The notes: a model not told the origin generated them from the sequence alone. Counted from the stretch's first letter, positions 43,456-52,877 are shown. The stretch: 64,000 nt of DNA from Ruminococcus sp. (GCA_018376535.1 JAHABC010000007.1:24966-88965), one strand, 5' to 3'. Numbers and translations are program-made.

Positions 43456-43499
43456 AAATATGGAATAGTCCATCTAATTGATGTTCTATTCCATATTAG
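43456..43499 (-). terminator. Terminator of the glycosidase-like gene at 43521
   Basis: A perfect 12-bp stem AATATGGAATAG/CTATTCCATATT (43458-43469, 43486-43497) is followed on the minus strand by TTTTAC, so it mainly serves the minus-strand gene but may block cls transcripts as well. Confidence 0.75.
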
Positions 43500-43520
43500 A
43501 ATATTCAAGAGATAGTAAAG

Positions 43521-44957
43521 TTATTCATAAATGTATTCTTTGTAGCCTAAGTTTTCTAAAGCAGATAGTACGTCTTTTTTTTGTGATGCAGTTAGGCTAT
43601 TTAAATCTATAGATGGCACAACTTTTAGATTGCCTGTCATCTTTTGGAAAAGTTCCATGGATAGCTTTACTTTATTATACGTCGATTGCGAACCTAATGA
43701 TATAGAATTTCCATCATAAGAGAATGTAGTGGAAAGTTCGTTTAAGTTTATACTTGGAACTAATACTATATTTTGATTAAGTTCCTCAGCTTTTAAAGCC
43801 TCAACGTTGCCTTTAAGTGCATCGAATAGAGAAAATTGGAACATTACACTTTGACCATTAGCTGAATTTTGTATTACGTTAAGAACGTCTAACAGAGCAG
43901 TATACCTATCAGGATTTTTAACTATTTCGCCTATGTAACCTAAGTCTTTTTCTCTAAAGTTCGGAAATATAACGTCGGAACAGATAATACCTTCAATGCC
44001 ATCTTCTGTGAGTTCTGCCGATATTGCTGAAAGATAGTTTTTAGTATCGTCTGCAAATGGTGATAGCCATGGCTTACCACCCTTTTCGCCGTAATCGTCC
44101 CACCAAGAACCAGTTCCGTCCTCAAATTGATATGCCGACTTCTTAAAAGTTTTAGGATACACATTATCATATAATACGCTTATACTTGCGTATGGCTTTA
44201 AGCCTTTATCCTTGATTATCTGTACTAAAGACGATAAATCTACATATGATGCCACTACCCCAGCATTTCTAGCTGAGTTTATCTGCGAATTGTAATTTAA
44301 CATACCTCCTTGAGCCTTTAAAGGTAATACTACCGTATTATAAGAACTATCTAAAGAACTCAATGCAGAGGTTAAAGCGTCCTCACTAGATATATCTTCT
44401 TCAGTTAGATAGTATGCACTAATATTATCCTCATGAGTAACGTTATCATTCGAAGATGGTGTATCATTTGAACTACTATTGTTGTTACTAGTACTGTTAT
44501 TATCATTAGATGTATCCACGTTAGTAGTAGTCACGGGAGTAGTTTCGTTCTTAATAGAAACAGTTCCATCAGCACTAATAATATTTCCGTTCTTATCGGT
44601 TTGAGTAGCGACTTCGGTGACTGGCGTAGTTGTCGGAGTAGTAGTTTCCGATGTGGCTTGTGTAGTAACTGTAGTTTGAATAACATCTATTGATGGATTT
44701 ACCGTTTCTACTGCAGAATTGGTATTTAAAGTAATATTGCTATCTTGAATATCGTTGTTAGCATGAATGGAACTATTATCACCCATAGATGACAGTTTGC
44801 CCATCAATTTATAGCCTCCAACACCAATACCAACTAATAGAGCCACCATAACTATAGCACCAGCAACTCTGCCCTTATGGAGTTTACGTTTATTACGTCT
44901 GCTACCGTTGTTATACTGGTGATGTTGAATTTTAACATCTCTATTGTTATTATTCAT
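43521..44957 (-). CDS. Membrane-anchored putative glycoside hydrolase (DUF4015-like)
   Basis: This 478-residue protein has a basic N-terminal tail, one membrane helix (GAIVMVALLVGIGVGGYKL), a long Thr/Ser/Asn-rich linker (about residues 75-185) and a C-terminal TIM-barrel-like domain. The domain has NTVVLPLKAQGGMLNY, PWLSPFADDTKNYLSAISAELTEDGIEGIICSDVIFPNF and a late VPSIDLNSL. This order matches putative glycosidases of the DUF4015 type, which act on wall or capsule sugars. The usual FDYIRFP is replaced by CSDVIFP, so activity is uncertain. The active part faces outside. Confidence 0.75.
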   Translation of the reverse strand: MNNNNRDVKIQHHQYNNGSRRNKRKLHKGRVAGAIVMVALLVGIGVGGYKLMGKLSSMGDNSSIHANNDIQDSNITLNTNSAVETVNPSIDVIQTTVTTQATSETTTPTTTPVTEVATQTDKNGNIISADGTVSIKNETTPVTTTNVDTSNDNNSTSNNNSSSNDTPSSNDNVTHEDNISAYYLTEEDISSEDALTSALSSLDSSYNTVVLPLKAQGGMLNYNSQINSARNAGVVASYVDLSSLVQIIKDKGLKPYASISVLYDNVYPKTFKKSAYQFEDGTGSWWDDYGEKGGKPWLSPFADDTKNYLSAISAELTEDGIEGIICSDVIFPNFREKDLGYIGEIVKNPDRYTALLDVLNVIQNSANGQSVMFQFSLFDALKGNVEALKAEELNQNIVLVPSINLNELSTTFSYDGNSISLGSQSTYNKVKLSMELFQKMTGNLKVVPSIDLNSLTASQKKDVLSALENLGYKEYIYE

Positions 44958-45035
44958 TATATCGGCTTCCTTTCTAATAAAATTTAACCAAACGTCCTTG
45001 AACTAAAATAAGAATACTGTATATAATGTAAGTAT

Positions 45036-45064
45036 AGTATAACAAAATTTTTAGAAAAAATCAA
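45036..45064 (-). promoter_or_regulatory. Promoter of the glycosidase-like gene
   Basis: On the minus strand TTGATT (45059-45064) and TATACT (45036-45041) are 17 bases apart. Confidence 0.6.
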
Positions 45065-45145
45065 CTAATATAAGTTTACAAAAGAAGTAATATATATTAC
45101 ACAACTATTAAATATGTATCTATGATGTAACTATTATGGAACTTT

Positions 45146-45382
45146 TTAAGAATACTCTTTAAGAATATATTCAAGAATATCATCTTTGGCAATGTCATTG
45201 TTATTTGTGTCACTGTTTGAGTGCAAGTTGCTATTCTGGTCGTTCAAGAGGTCAATATATTCTTTAGGAACTTGCACTTCCTCAAATGGATTAATAGTTT
45301 CGTCATCATAAAGGTTAGGTTTATACGCTAAATTCTTACTTTTACCAAATGGAACATATATAACATTATTTTTAAAAAACAT
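45146..45382 (-). CDS. Small unrecognised acidic protein
   Basis: This 78-residue soluble protein starts at ATG 45382, because AGAGGTG lies 8 bases upstream; a longer frame to 45421 has no ribosome site. It reads FFKNNVIYVPFGKSKNLAYKPN, then NPFEEVQVPKEYIDLLND, an Asn/Ser-rich stretch and the acidic helix DDILEYILKEYS. I do not recognise it. It is divergent from the mecA-like gene with an 85-base gap. It may be a small regulator or adaptor substrate; nothing in the sequence decides this. Confidence 0.55.
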   Translation of the reverse strand: MFFKNNVIYVPFGKSKNLAYKPNLYDDETINPFEEVQVPKEYIDLLNDQNSNLHSNSDTNNNDIAKDDILEYILKEYS

Positions 45383-45467
45383 TATAAAAACACCTCTAAA
45401 AGACATCATAAAGCCTAACATTTAGGCAATAATAGTTAATAACACATCAACTTACGGAGGGATATGT

Positions 45468-46031
45468 ATGTTAATAGAACAACTAAGCGATATATCGGTT
45501 AAGTTTACGCTAACTCAATCGGAGTTAGCGGAGTATAACCTAGACTTCAACTCTATAAGTAGGTATGATGCTAGTACCCGCACTATGATATCACACCTAA
45601 TACTACTGGCAGAAAATAAAGAGGATATTACTGTACATTTTGGAAGTTCAGAAGTGTACGTTGAAGCCTTTTCTTGTAATGATAGCAGATATATTATATA
45701 TATATCGTTAATTGAAAACCCTCATAAAACTTTGGAACGCAATAACTTTTTTGTATGTATTACTGATAATCTTAACCATTTAATAAGACTTTCTAAACAG
45801 TTGGTAAGATTTTCTTTGAATGATATATCCTCTAGTACGCTCTACATGGAAGATGATAACTTCTTTCTTTTTATAGACTGTACTAGAAAATCTTTTGAAA
45901 AGATACTGTTCGCTATAACTGAATTTTGTGAGTACTCTAATAAACGTCCTAACTATGATACTATAAATGAATATTGGCAATGCTTAGCTGAATTTAATGC
46001 AATACAAAGACTTAGCCTTTTAACGCCTTAA
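45468..46031 (+). CDS. MecA-like adaptor protein
   Basis: This 187-residue protein resembles MecA, the adaptor that delivers proteins such as ComK to the ClpC-ClpP protease. The N-terminus MLIEQLSDISVKFTLTQSELAEYNLDFNSI matches the substrate-binding start of MecA, and the C-terminal part (STLYMEDDNFFLFIDCTRKSFEKILFAITEFCEY) has the alpha/beta pattern of its Clp-binding domain. The linker between domains is short and the overall similarity modest. GGAGGGAT precedes the ATG. Its last 20 bases overlap the end of rpe on the other strand. Confidence 0.78.
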   Translation: MLIEQLSDISVKFTLTQSELAEYNLDFNSISRYDASTRTMISHLILLAENKEDITVHFGSSEVYVEAFSCNDSRYIIYISLIENPHKTLERNNFFVCITDNLNHLIRLSKQLVRFSLNDISSSTLYMEDDNFFLFIDCTRKSFEKILFAITEFCEYSNKRPNYDTINEYWQCLAEFNAIQRLSLLTP

Positions 46032-46665
46032 CGCCGTCGCTCATATTAGATTGCTTAAATAAATAACTTCCCGATACTAATACGTTAGCACCAGCATCAC
46101 GCACTAATTTAGAAGTTTCTAAGTTTATTCCACCATCTACTTCCAATAGGACGTTATAGTTATTATCTTGTATTATTTTACGCACTTGATTAATCTTGTC
46201 TAACGTTTCATAGATAAAACCTTGTCCGCCAAAACCTGGTTCTACGGTCATAATAAGAACCATATCCACTAGACCTATAATATTTTCAATATCGGCTACA
46301 GGAGTATTAGGCTTTATGGATATTCCTGCTTTTTTGCCACACTCATGAATTTTGTTAATAGTATCTATAGGGTTGCTGTTGCTTTCATAGTGGAAGGTAA
46401 TATAATCTGCACCATTTTTAGCGAAGTCCTCTATATACTTAATTGGATTGCTTATCATTAAATGAACATCGTTAATTAAGTTGGAATGAGTAGCAATAGA
46501 TTTTAAAATAGGAGTTCCAAAGGTGATATTGTCTACAAATAAGCCGTCCATAACGTCAAAGTGAACCCATTCTGCCCCCGACTTTTTAATGTCTGAGCAT
46601 ACTTCACAAATACATGAAAAATCTGCACTTAGTACAGATACCGAAACTATTATATTATTACTCAA
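46012..46665 (-). CDS. rpe: Ribulose-phosphate 3-epimerase
   Basis: This 217-residue TIM-barrel enzyme interconverts ribulose and xylulose 5-phosphate, needed for pentoses released from xylan. It has SVLSADFSCICEV, WVHFDVMDGLFVDNITFG (metal ligands), VHLMISNPIKYI, ITFHYES, VLIMTVEPGFGGQGFI and LLEVDGGINLETSKLVRDAGANVLVSGSYLF. All catalytic positions are present. It is monocistronic, with a promoter at 46715-46743, and converges on the mecA-like gene with a 20-base overlap. Confidence 0.96.
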   Translation of the reverse strand: MSNNIIVSVSVLSADFSCICEVCSDIKKSGAEWVHFDVMDGLFVDNITFGTPILKSIATHSNLINDVHLMISNPIKYIEDFAKNGADYITFHYESNSNPIDTINKIHECGKKAGISIKPNTPVADIENIIGLVDMVLIMTVEPGFGGQGFIYETLDKINQVRKIIQDNNYNVLLEVDGGINLETSKLVRDAGANVLVSGSYLFKQSNMSDGVKALKG

Positions 46666-46714
46666 TATAAAAATCCTCTTTTCTGCAATACTTTTAGAAA
46701 TAAATCCTCAATAT

Positions 46715-46743
46715 ATAATAACTCAAAATTTTAATTATGTCAA
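46715..46743 (-). promoter_or_regulatory. Promoter of rpe
   Basis: On the minus strand TTGACA (46738-46743) and TATTAT (46715-46720) are 17 bases apart. Confidence 0.7.
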
Positions 46744-46795
46744 CAGAAAAATGTCGTTAAAAGTTCTCTTTGGATATTATTAATAATAATATGAC

Positions 46796-46826
46796 TTTTA
46801 GGAACGCTTTGCAATGCGTTCCTAAG
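46796..46826 (-). terminator. Terminator of the flippase gene
   Basis: Stem TTAGGAACGC/GCGTTCCTAA (46799-46808, 46816-46825) with a 7-base loop is followed by AAAGTCAT on the minus strand; the U-run is poor, so efficiency is uncertain. Confidence 0.6.
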
Positions 46827-46830
46827 TGCG

Positions 46831-48150
46831 TTAATATGAGGTTTTTACAATACCTTGAACAGTTTTTCTATCTTTTGGAATGACGTTGCTTACTTTTATA
46901 ATTCTTGATACATTTCCAACTATATTACTAGCATAGTAAGATATTACTATTCCATAAAAATGGAACAGTGGAACACATATCAATAGCGTAGATATTCTAA
47001 CTATGTACTCTGCAACGTAGTTTATAGAGGAAAAGCCATGTTTTCCTAGACCTTTTAGTATACTTTCAAGGACTATTTCAAGATATATCAAAGGTACTAC
47101 TGGCGATAGTATTTTTACTATCTTACCACTAAATGGAGTACTTCCTATAAGTATAGCTAAGTTATCGCCAAACATGAACAATCCAATAGATACCATTAGC
47201 GAAAATATTAAAGTTAATCTAATAGCCTTAAAAGATACTCTCCTTACCCTTAGATAGTTCCTAGAGGTATTACATCTAGCTATTTCTGGAACTATTATAC
47301 ACGATAGACTACACAATATCGATGATGGAAAGAATATTATAGGTATAACAATAGCCTCAAACATACCATAAAGTTCAAAAGATTGCTCTGCTGAACTTCC
47401 ACACTGCCTTAGAGTTATTGGAAGTAAAGCATCGTTGCAAGTGCTTAATATCAGTGGAATACTGCTGTTCAATGCTATTGGAATACTTTTAACTATGTAA
47501 CTCTTAAAAGATACGTCTGTTAAGAGGTTAGTCTGTTGTAAGTGTTTAATCAAGGATATAAATAAGAATATCATTGAAGTACTTTCTCCAACCAGTATAC
47601 TAATAGATAGCATAGTTATAACATTAGTATTAAAAGTATATATTATTATGGCTATAGATATATTTCTAACAAAAAACTCTATACACCCCGATATTAACGG
47701 TATGGATACTTTTCTATGTGCATGAAAATATCCCTTAATACTAGAGGTCATTGCCGTTAGTACTAGTGTAGATGCTATTATCTTAATACCACTGGAATAC
47801 TCTACATTGTTTAAAAGTTTTCCACAAATATTATCGGAAAAGGTTACTATCAAGATTGTACTACTCACCGATAGTATAGCACTCCAAAGTATTGAATACA
47901 TGAGTATGGTATTAGCATTACCTGTAGCTTTTCCACGTTCTTCTGAGATAAACCTATTGGCACATAAGAAAGAGTTCCCATTAGAGATTACTACAAACGT
48001 ATTATAAAATGATAGCACTAATGATACTACTCCTAACATTTCCTCACCAAGTTTTCTAGTTAGAAATATGTTCATTAATAGGGTTATTCCTTGAAGTATA
48101 AAATCCACGATAGTCATAAATATGGTATCTTTAGCAATAGAGTGTTTCAA
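46831..48150 (-). CDS. SpoVB/MurJ-like polysaccharide flippase (MOP superfamily)
   Basis: This 439-residue membrane protein with about 12-14 helices starts KDTIFMTIVDFILQGITLLMNIFLTRKLGEEMLGVV, typical of stage V sporulation protein B and related lipid-II or oligosaccharide flippases. Further signs are ISNGNSFLCANRFISEERG, IKGYFHAHRKVSIPLISG and a C-terminal ILKGLGKHGFSS. It is shorter than usual SpoVB (about 520), lacking the last helices. The start is TTG at 48150, with AAGGAGGG upstream. A role in spore cortex or surface sugar export is inferred. Confidence 0.82.
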   Translation of the reverse strand: MKHSIAKDTIFMTIVDFILQGITLLMNIFLTRKLGEEMLGVVSLVLSFYNTFVVISNGNSFLCANRFISEERGKATGNANTILMYSILWSAILSVSSTILIVTFSDNICGKLLNNVEYSSGIKIIASTLVLTAMTSSIKGYFHAHRKVSIPLISGCIEFFVRNISIAIIIYTFNTNVITMLSISILVGESTSMIFLFISLIKHLQQTNLLTDVSFKSYIVKSIPIALNSSIPLILSTCNDALLPITLRQCGSSAEQSFELYGMFEAIVIPIIFFPSSILCSLSCIIVPEIARCNTSRNYLRVRRVSFKAIRLTLIFSLMVSIGLFMFGDNLAILIGSTPFSGKIVKILSPVVPLIYLEIVLESILKGLGKHGFSSINYVAEYIVRISTLLICVPLFHFYGIVISYYASNIVGNVSRIIKVSNVIPKDRKTVQGIVKTSY

Positions 48151-48267
48151 TTAAAAAATCCCTCCTTATGCTAATTATATGTTATACTCTAACCATTAAT
48201 GATTACTAATCTTTAATATCATACTATACATATAGGAAAAATATTTTTGATATCTTTAAGATTACTA

Positions 48268-48297
48268 TTGACTAATTAATCTGTTTTGTGCTATAAT
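48268..48297 (+). promoter_or_regulatory. Promoter of pdxST
   Basis: TTGACT (48268-48273) and TATAAT (48292-48297) with an 18-base spacer and a TGC extension lie 50 bases before pdxS. Confidence 0.75.
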
Positions 48298-48346
48298 AAA
48301 CATTGTTGAAAAAATATTCTATATCACCGAAAGGATTGAAACTAAA

Positions 48347-49228
48347 ATGTCAGAAAATAGAAATGAACTAAACAAAAATTTAGCTCAAATGCTAAAGGGT
48401 GGCGTTATTATGGACGTTACTACTGCTGAAGAAGCTAAAATCGCTGAAGATGCTGGTGCAGTAGCTGTTATGGCTCTTGAAAGAGTACCTTCCGATATTC
48501 GTAAGCAAGGTGGAGTTGCTAGAATGAGCGACCCTAAGATGATTAAAGAAATCAAGAACTCTGTATCTATACCAGTAATGGCTAAGGCTAGAATTGGTCA
48601 TATAGTAGAGGCTCAAATATTAGAAAGCCTTGGCATTGACTACATCGACGAAAGCGAAGTACTAACTCCTGCTGATGATATGTACCATATCAATAAGCAC
48701 GATTTTAAAGTTCCATTCGTTTGTGGTGCTAGAAACATCGGCGAAGCACTTCGTAGAATTGGCGAAGGTGCATCTATGATTAGAACTAAGGGCGAAGCTG
48801 GTACTGGTAACGTCGTTGAGGCTGTTCGTCATATGCGTACTATGATGTCTGCTATTAATCAACTAAAAAATATGCCTAAGGAAGAATTAATGACTTTCGC
48901 TAAAGATAATGGTGCTCCTTATGATTTAGTTTGCTATGTTGCTGAAAATGGTAAACTTCCAGTAGTAAACTTTGCTGCAGGTGGTATTGCTACTCCTGCC
49001 GATGCTGCTTTAATGATGCAACTAGGTAGTGAAGGTGTATTTGTAGGTTCTGGTATATTTAAATCTTCTAACCCTACAGTTATGGCTAAGGCTATAGTTA
49101 AGGCTACTGCTTACTACAACAATCCAGATATCATTGCAGAAGTTTCTGAGGGTATCGGCGAGGCTATGCGTGGTCTATCTATAGATGAAATCCCACCTCA
49201 ATACAGACTAGCTGAAAGAGGCTGGTAA
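48347..49228 (+). CDS. pdxS: Pyridoxal 5'-phosphate synthase, synthase subunit
   Basis: This 293-residue TIM-barrel enzyme builds PLP from ribose 5-phosphate, glyceraldehyde 3-phosphate and ammonia. Very conserved signatures: LAQMLKGGVIMDVTTAEEAKIAEDAGAVAVMALERVPSDIR, VPFVCGARNIGEALRRIGEGASMIRTKGEAGTGN, and GGIATPADAALMMQLGSEGVFVGSGIFKS. Catalytic lysines are in VMAKARIG and IRTKGEAG. The gene is translated with highly biased codons. It pairs with pdxT, 5 bases downstream. Confidence 0.98.
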   Translation: MSENRNELNKNLAQMLKGGVIMDVTTAEEAKIAEDAGAVAVMALERVPSDIRKQGGVARMSDPKMIKEIKNSVSIPVMAKARIGHIVEAQILESLGIDYIDESEVLTPADDMYHINKHDFKVPFVCGARNIGEALRRIGEGASMIRTKGEAGTGNVVEAVRHMRTMMSAINQLKNMPKEELMTFAKDNGAPYDLVCYVAENGKLPVVNFAAGGIATPADAALMMQLGSEGVFVGSGIFKSSNPTVMAKAIVKATAYYNNPDIIAEVSEGIGEAMRGLSIDEIPPQYRLAERGW

Positions 49229-49233
49229 TAAGC

Positions 49234-49800
49234 ATGAGTAAGGTTATAGGAGTATTATCGTATCAAGGTTCTGTAGTGGAACACATGAAAAGCCTATCTA
49301 AAATAGAGGGCATTACCCCTATGGAAGTTAAAACTTTAGAGGGTATCAATTCAGTTGATGCTTTAATAATACCAGGTGGCGAAAGCACTACTATTTCTAA
49401 ACTTTTAAAAATCTTTGGACTTTTTGAACCTCTTAAAAAACGTATCCAAGAGGGTATGCCTGTTTGGGGTACTTGTGCAGGATTAATCTTATTGGCTAAC
49501 GAAATAGTCGGCGAACAAGCACATCTACAGTGCATGGATATTAAGGTTAAACGTAATGCCTATGGCTCTCAATTAGATAGCTTTAGTTGTGACTATGTTA
49601 TCCCTGAGTTTTCCAAAAAGCCTCTACCTTTGGTGTTCATTAGAGCCCCTTACATTGAAAGCGTCGGTAAAGACGTTAAGGTTCTATGTGAATTAGATGG
49701 TCACATAGTTTGTGCTAGACAAAATAATATGTTAGTAACATCTTTTCACCCAGAACTTACTGAAGATACTACTATTCATGAGTATTTTTGTAATATGTAA
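49234..49800 (+). CDS. pdxT: Pyridoxal 5'-phosphate synthase, glutaminase subunit
   Basis: This 188-residue class I glutaminase supplies ammonia to PdxS. It has VLSYQGSVVEHM, ALIIPGGESTTISKLL, the nucleophile in PVWGTCAGLILLA, the RNAYGSQLDSF motif and the C-terminal His-Glu pair in TSFHPELTED. It is directly downstream of pdxS, and a terminator follows. Confidence 0.97.
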   Translation: MSKVIGVLSYQGSVVEHMKSLSKIEGITPMEVKTLEGINSVDALIIPGGESTTISKLLKIFGLFEPLKKRIQEGMPVWGTCAGLILLANEIVGEQAHLQCMDIKVKRNAYGSQLDSFSCDYVIPEFSKKPLPLVFIRAPYIESVGKDVKVLCELDGHIVCARQNNMLVTSFHPELTEDTTIHEYFCNM

Positions 49801-49810
49801 TATAAGTGTT

Positions 49811-49847
49811 ATACAACCTAGATACTATATCTGGGTTGTATTTATTT
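49811..49847 (+). terminator. Terminator of pdxST
   Basis: Stem ATACAACCTAGAT/ATCTGGGTTGTAT (one mismatch) with a short loop is followed by TTATTTAT. Confidence 0.8.
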
Positions 49848-49947
49848 ATAGTCGTGCATGAAATCGATTTTATATTTTTTTGTTAGAAGTCAATATTTAC
49901 ACATCATAAAGTTTAAAATATATCTTTTAAACTGGATTTATATGTGA

Positions 49948-49953
49948 TATAAT
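49948..49953 (+). promoter_or_regulatory. Extended -10 box upstream of dtd
   Basis: TGATATAAT lies 33 bases before the dtd start. The -35 position (TTTTAA) is weak, so this is probably an extended -10 promoter. Confidence 0.5.
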
Positions 49954-49985
49954 CTACTACAGTAGATAAAGAAAGGATATCAGTT

Positions 49986-50441
49986 ATGAGAGCAGTAATT
50001 CAGCGTGTTACTAACGCAAGTGTGTCCGTAGATGGCAACGTGATTGGTAGTATAGGTAAAGGATTTTTAATCTTACTAGGTGCAGGTTCTAGCGATACAG
50101 ATTTAGATGCTAAAAAACTTGCAGATAAAATTCTAGGATTAAGAATATTCTCCGATGAAAATGATAAGATTAACCTATCCCTTAAAGATGTAGATGGCGA
50201 AGTGTTAATAGTATCACAATTTACCCTATACGCCGATTGCCGTAAAGGAAATCGTCCTAGTTTCGTCCACGCTTGTGAACCTTGCGAGGCTAATAGATTG
50301 TATGAGTACTTTATTAGTCTGTTCGAGGGCAAGGTTAAAAACGTTCAAAAAGGTCAGTTCGGTGCAGATATGAAAGTTCAACTTTTAAACGATGGACCTT
50401 TTACTATAGTTCTTGATTGTAATGGAGGCGTAATTCTATGA
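49986..50441 (+). CDS. dtd: D-aminoacyl-tRNA deacylase
   Basis: This 151-residue protein removes D-amino acids (and glycine from tRNA-Ala) mis-attached to tRNA. It begins MRAVIQRVTNASVSVDG, has the catalytic SQFTLYADCRKGNRPSF and the cross-subunit GPFTIVLDC near the end, corresponding to the SQ and GP motifs of the family. It overlaps the GH3 start by ATGA, giving tight translational coupling between two unrelated functions. Confidence 0.97.
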   Translation: MRAVIQRVTNASVSVDGNVIGSIGKGFLILLGAGSSDTDLDAKKLADKILGLRIFSDENDKINLSLKDVDGEVLIVSQFTLYADCRKGNRPSFVHACEPCEANRLYEYFISLFEGKVKNVQKGQFGADMKVQLLNDGPFTIVLDCNGGVIL

Positions 50442-52693
50442 TAAACGTTAAAGATTTAGTATCAAAAATGACTTTGGAAGAAAAAGCTAGTATGTGTTCT
50501 GGTGGCGATTTTTGGCACACCAAATCTGTAGAACGTCTTGGAATACCTAACGTTATGGTATCTGATGGACCTCACGGACTTAGAAAACAAGACTTAAAAG
50601 CAGACCATCTAGGAGTTAATATAAGTATTAAAGCAGTATGTTTTCCATCTGCTTGTGCTACTGCGTGTTCTTTCGATAAGGAATTAATTCAAACTATGGG
50701 TAAGGCTCTTGGCAATGAATGTCAAGCTGAGGACGTTAGCGTACTACTAGGCCCTGGTTGTAATATAAAGCGTTCGCCATTGTGTGGCAGAAACTTTGAA
50801 TACTTCTCTGAAGACCCTTATCTAGCATCTCAGATGGCAAAGCATCATATATTAGGAGTTCAAAGTACTGGTACTGGAACTTCTTTAAAACACTTTTTAG
50901 CTAATAACCAAGAACATCGCAGAATGTCCACAAGTGCAAATATAGATGAACGTACTCTAAGAGAGATATATCTATGTGCCTTTGAAACTGCCGTTAAAGA
51001 AGCTCAACCTAAAACTGTAATGTGTTCTTACAATAGAGTAAACGGAACTTTTGCATCGGAAAATAAAAGATATCTAACAGATATCCTAAGAGATGAATGG
51101 GGCTTTAAAGGTCTTGTAGTTAGCGACTGGGGTGCTGTAAACGACAGAGTTAAAGGTCTTAAAGCTGGTCTTGATTTAGAAATGCCATCTAGTGGTGGTA
51201 TTAACGATAAACTAATAGTAGATGCCATTAACAATGGAACTCTATCCGAGGAAACTTTAAACACATCTGTTGAAAGAATACTCACTTTAATGTATCAATA
51301 CTTGGAAAATAGAAACGTCAACGCTAAGTTCGATATGGATAGTGACCATGCTCTAGCTGAAAAGATTGCTCAAGAGTGTATGGTTCTACTAAAGAATGAT
51401 GATAATATTCTACCTTTAAAGAAAGGTTCTAAAGTTGCCTATATAGGCAAGTTTGCTCAAAAGCCTAGATATCAAGGTGGTGGAAGTTCGCATATAAACT
51501 CTTATAAGGTATCTAACGCTTTAGATAGCTCTAAAGACTTTGCAAGTATAACATACGCTCAAGGCTACGATACTAATAAAGATGTTACTAATCCTACCCT
51601 ACTAGCTGAGGCTATCGAGGTAGCTAAAAACTCCGATGTGGCTGTAGTGTTCGCAGGTCTTCCTGATACCTTTGAAAGCGAAGGTTTCGACCGTACTCAT
51701 ATGAATATGCCTAACTGTCAAAATGAATTGATTGAAAGAGTCGCAGAAGTTCAACCTAACGTAGTAGTAGTACTTCATAACGGTTCGCCTGTTGCTATGC
51801 CTTGGATTGATAAGGTTAAAGGTATTATTGAAACTTATCTAACTGGACAAGCTAGTGGAAGTGCAGTATCTAAGATACTATTTGGAAAAGTAAATCCTAG
51901 TGGTAAGTTGGCTGAAACTTTCCCTATTAAGTTACAAGATAATCCATCTTGCTTGACTGGTTTCGGTGAGGGCGATGAGGTAAACTATTCCGAGGGTATA
52001 TTCGTGGGATATCGCTACTACGATAAGAAAGATATGCAAGTACTATTCCCATTTGGATACGGTTTAAGTTATACTTCTTTTGAATACTCTAACTTAAAGA
52101 CTTCTAGCGATACTATCAAGGATACCGATACCTTAACTGTAACCGTAGATGTTACTAATACTGGTTCTGTAGCTGGTAAGGAAATAGTTCAGTTGTACAT
52201 TCAAGATGTGGAAAGTTCTGTAGTTAGACCTATCAAGGAGTTAAAGGGCTTTGAAAAGGTATCCTTAGAACCTAATGAAACTAAGACGGTAACTCTCACT
52301 TTAGATAAACGTTCTTTTGCGTACTACAACGTAGATATTAAGGATTGGCACGTTGAAACTGGTAAGTTCAACATTCTAATAGGAAAGTCCTCCAGAGATA
52401 TTGTGCTATCTAAGGAAGTTGAAGTGCAATCTACAGTTAAGCTACCTAAAAATTACAACATGAACACCAACTACGGCGATTTATTAAACGACCCAAATGC
52501 TAAAGAATTCTTAGAACAGTTGAACAGTCGCTACTTTGAAGATATGGAAGGTGACATGGGCGAAAGTACTCAAGAAATGATGGAACAGATGTTGAAATAC
52601 AATCCATTAAGAGTATTCGTAAGTTTTACCGATGGTAGAATATCTAGTGAGTTTATACAAGAAAATCTTGATAGACTTAACAACGCCGATTAA
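50438..52693 (+). CDS. GH3 beta-glucosidase / beta-xylosidase
   Basis: This 751-residue enzyme removes sugars from the non-reducing ends of oligosaccharides. Domain 1 ends with the nucleophile region GLVVSDWGAVNDR (Asp230), preceded by SLKHFLANNQEHRR and MCSYNRVNGTFASENKRYL. Domain 2 begins IAQECMVLLKNDDNILPL, and a fibronectin-III-like domain closes the protein (LFPFGYGLSYTSFEYS, then IKELKGFEKVSLEPNETKTVTLTL). There is no signal peptide, so it is cytoplasmic and acts on imported cello- or xylo-oligosaccharides. The acidic C-terminal extension of about 65 residues is found in some clostridial members. Substrate choice cannot be read by eye. Confidence 0.93.
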   Translation: MINVKDLVSKMTLEEKASMCSGGDFWHTKSVERLGIPNVMVSDGPHGLRKQDLKADHLGVNISIKAVCFPSACATACSFDKELIQTMGKALGNECQAEDVSVLLGPGCNIKRSPLCGRNFEYFSEDPYLASQMAKHHILGVQSTGTGTSLKHFLANNQEHRRMSTSANIDERTLREIYLCAFETAVKEAQPKTVMCSYNRVNGTFASENKRYLTDILRDEWGFKGLVVSDWGAVNDRVKGLKAGLDLEMPSSGGINDKLIVDAINNGTLSEETLNTSVERILTLMYQYLENRNVNAKFDMDSDHALAEKIAQECMVLLKNDDNILPLKKGSKVAYIGKFAQKPRYQGGGSSHINSYKVSNALDSSKDFASITYAQGYDTNKDVTNPTLLAEAIEVAKNSDVAVVFAGLPDTFESEGFDRTHMNMPNCQNELIERVAEVQPNVVVVLHNGSPVAMPWIDKVKGIIETYLTGQASGSAVSKILFGKVNPSGKLAETFPIKLQDNPSCLTGFGEGDEVNYSEGIFVGYRYYDKKDMQVLFPFGYGLSYTSFEYSNLKTSSDTIKDTDTLTVTVDVTNTGSVAGKEIVQLYIQDVESSVVRPIKELKGFEKVSLEPNETKTVTLTLDKRSFAYYNVDIKDWHVETGKFNILIGKSSRDIVLSKEVEVQSTVKLPKNYNMNTNYGDLLNDPNAKEFLEQLNSRYFEDMEGDMGESTQEMMEQMLKYNPLRVFVSFTDGRISSEFIQENLDRLNNAD

Positions 52694-52727
52694 TTTGATA
52701 CCTACTTAAATAATAATATATATCCAC

Positions 52728-52772
52728 ATAATAGGCATTATCTCCCCCAGATGATGCCTTATTATGCTTTTA
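52728..52772 (+). terminator. Terminator of dtd-GH3
   Basis: Stem ATAATAGGCAT pairs with ATGCCTTATTAT (one bulged T) around a CT-rich loop, followed by GCTTTTAT. Confidence 0.65.
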
Positions 52773-52785
52773 TACACCAAAAAAT

Positions 52786-52820
52786 AAAGTCAAGACGATA
52801 AGTAAACGTCTTGACTTTAA
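52786..52820. terminator. Second, probably bidirectional terminator
   Basis: A 12-bp stem AAAGTCAAGACG/CGTCTTGACTTT lies between convergent GH3 and the cytidylate-kinase-like gene, with short T runs on both sides. Confidence 0.7.
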
Positions 52821-52877
52821 AAATACTAGGAGTTACCATTTAAAACTTTTAGAATCTTCTTTATATTAAAAACAAAT

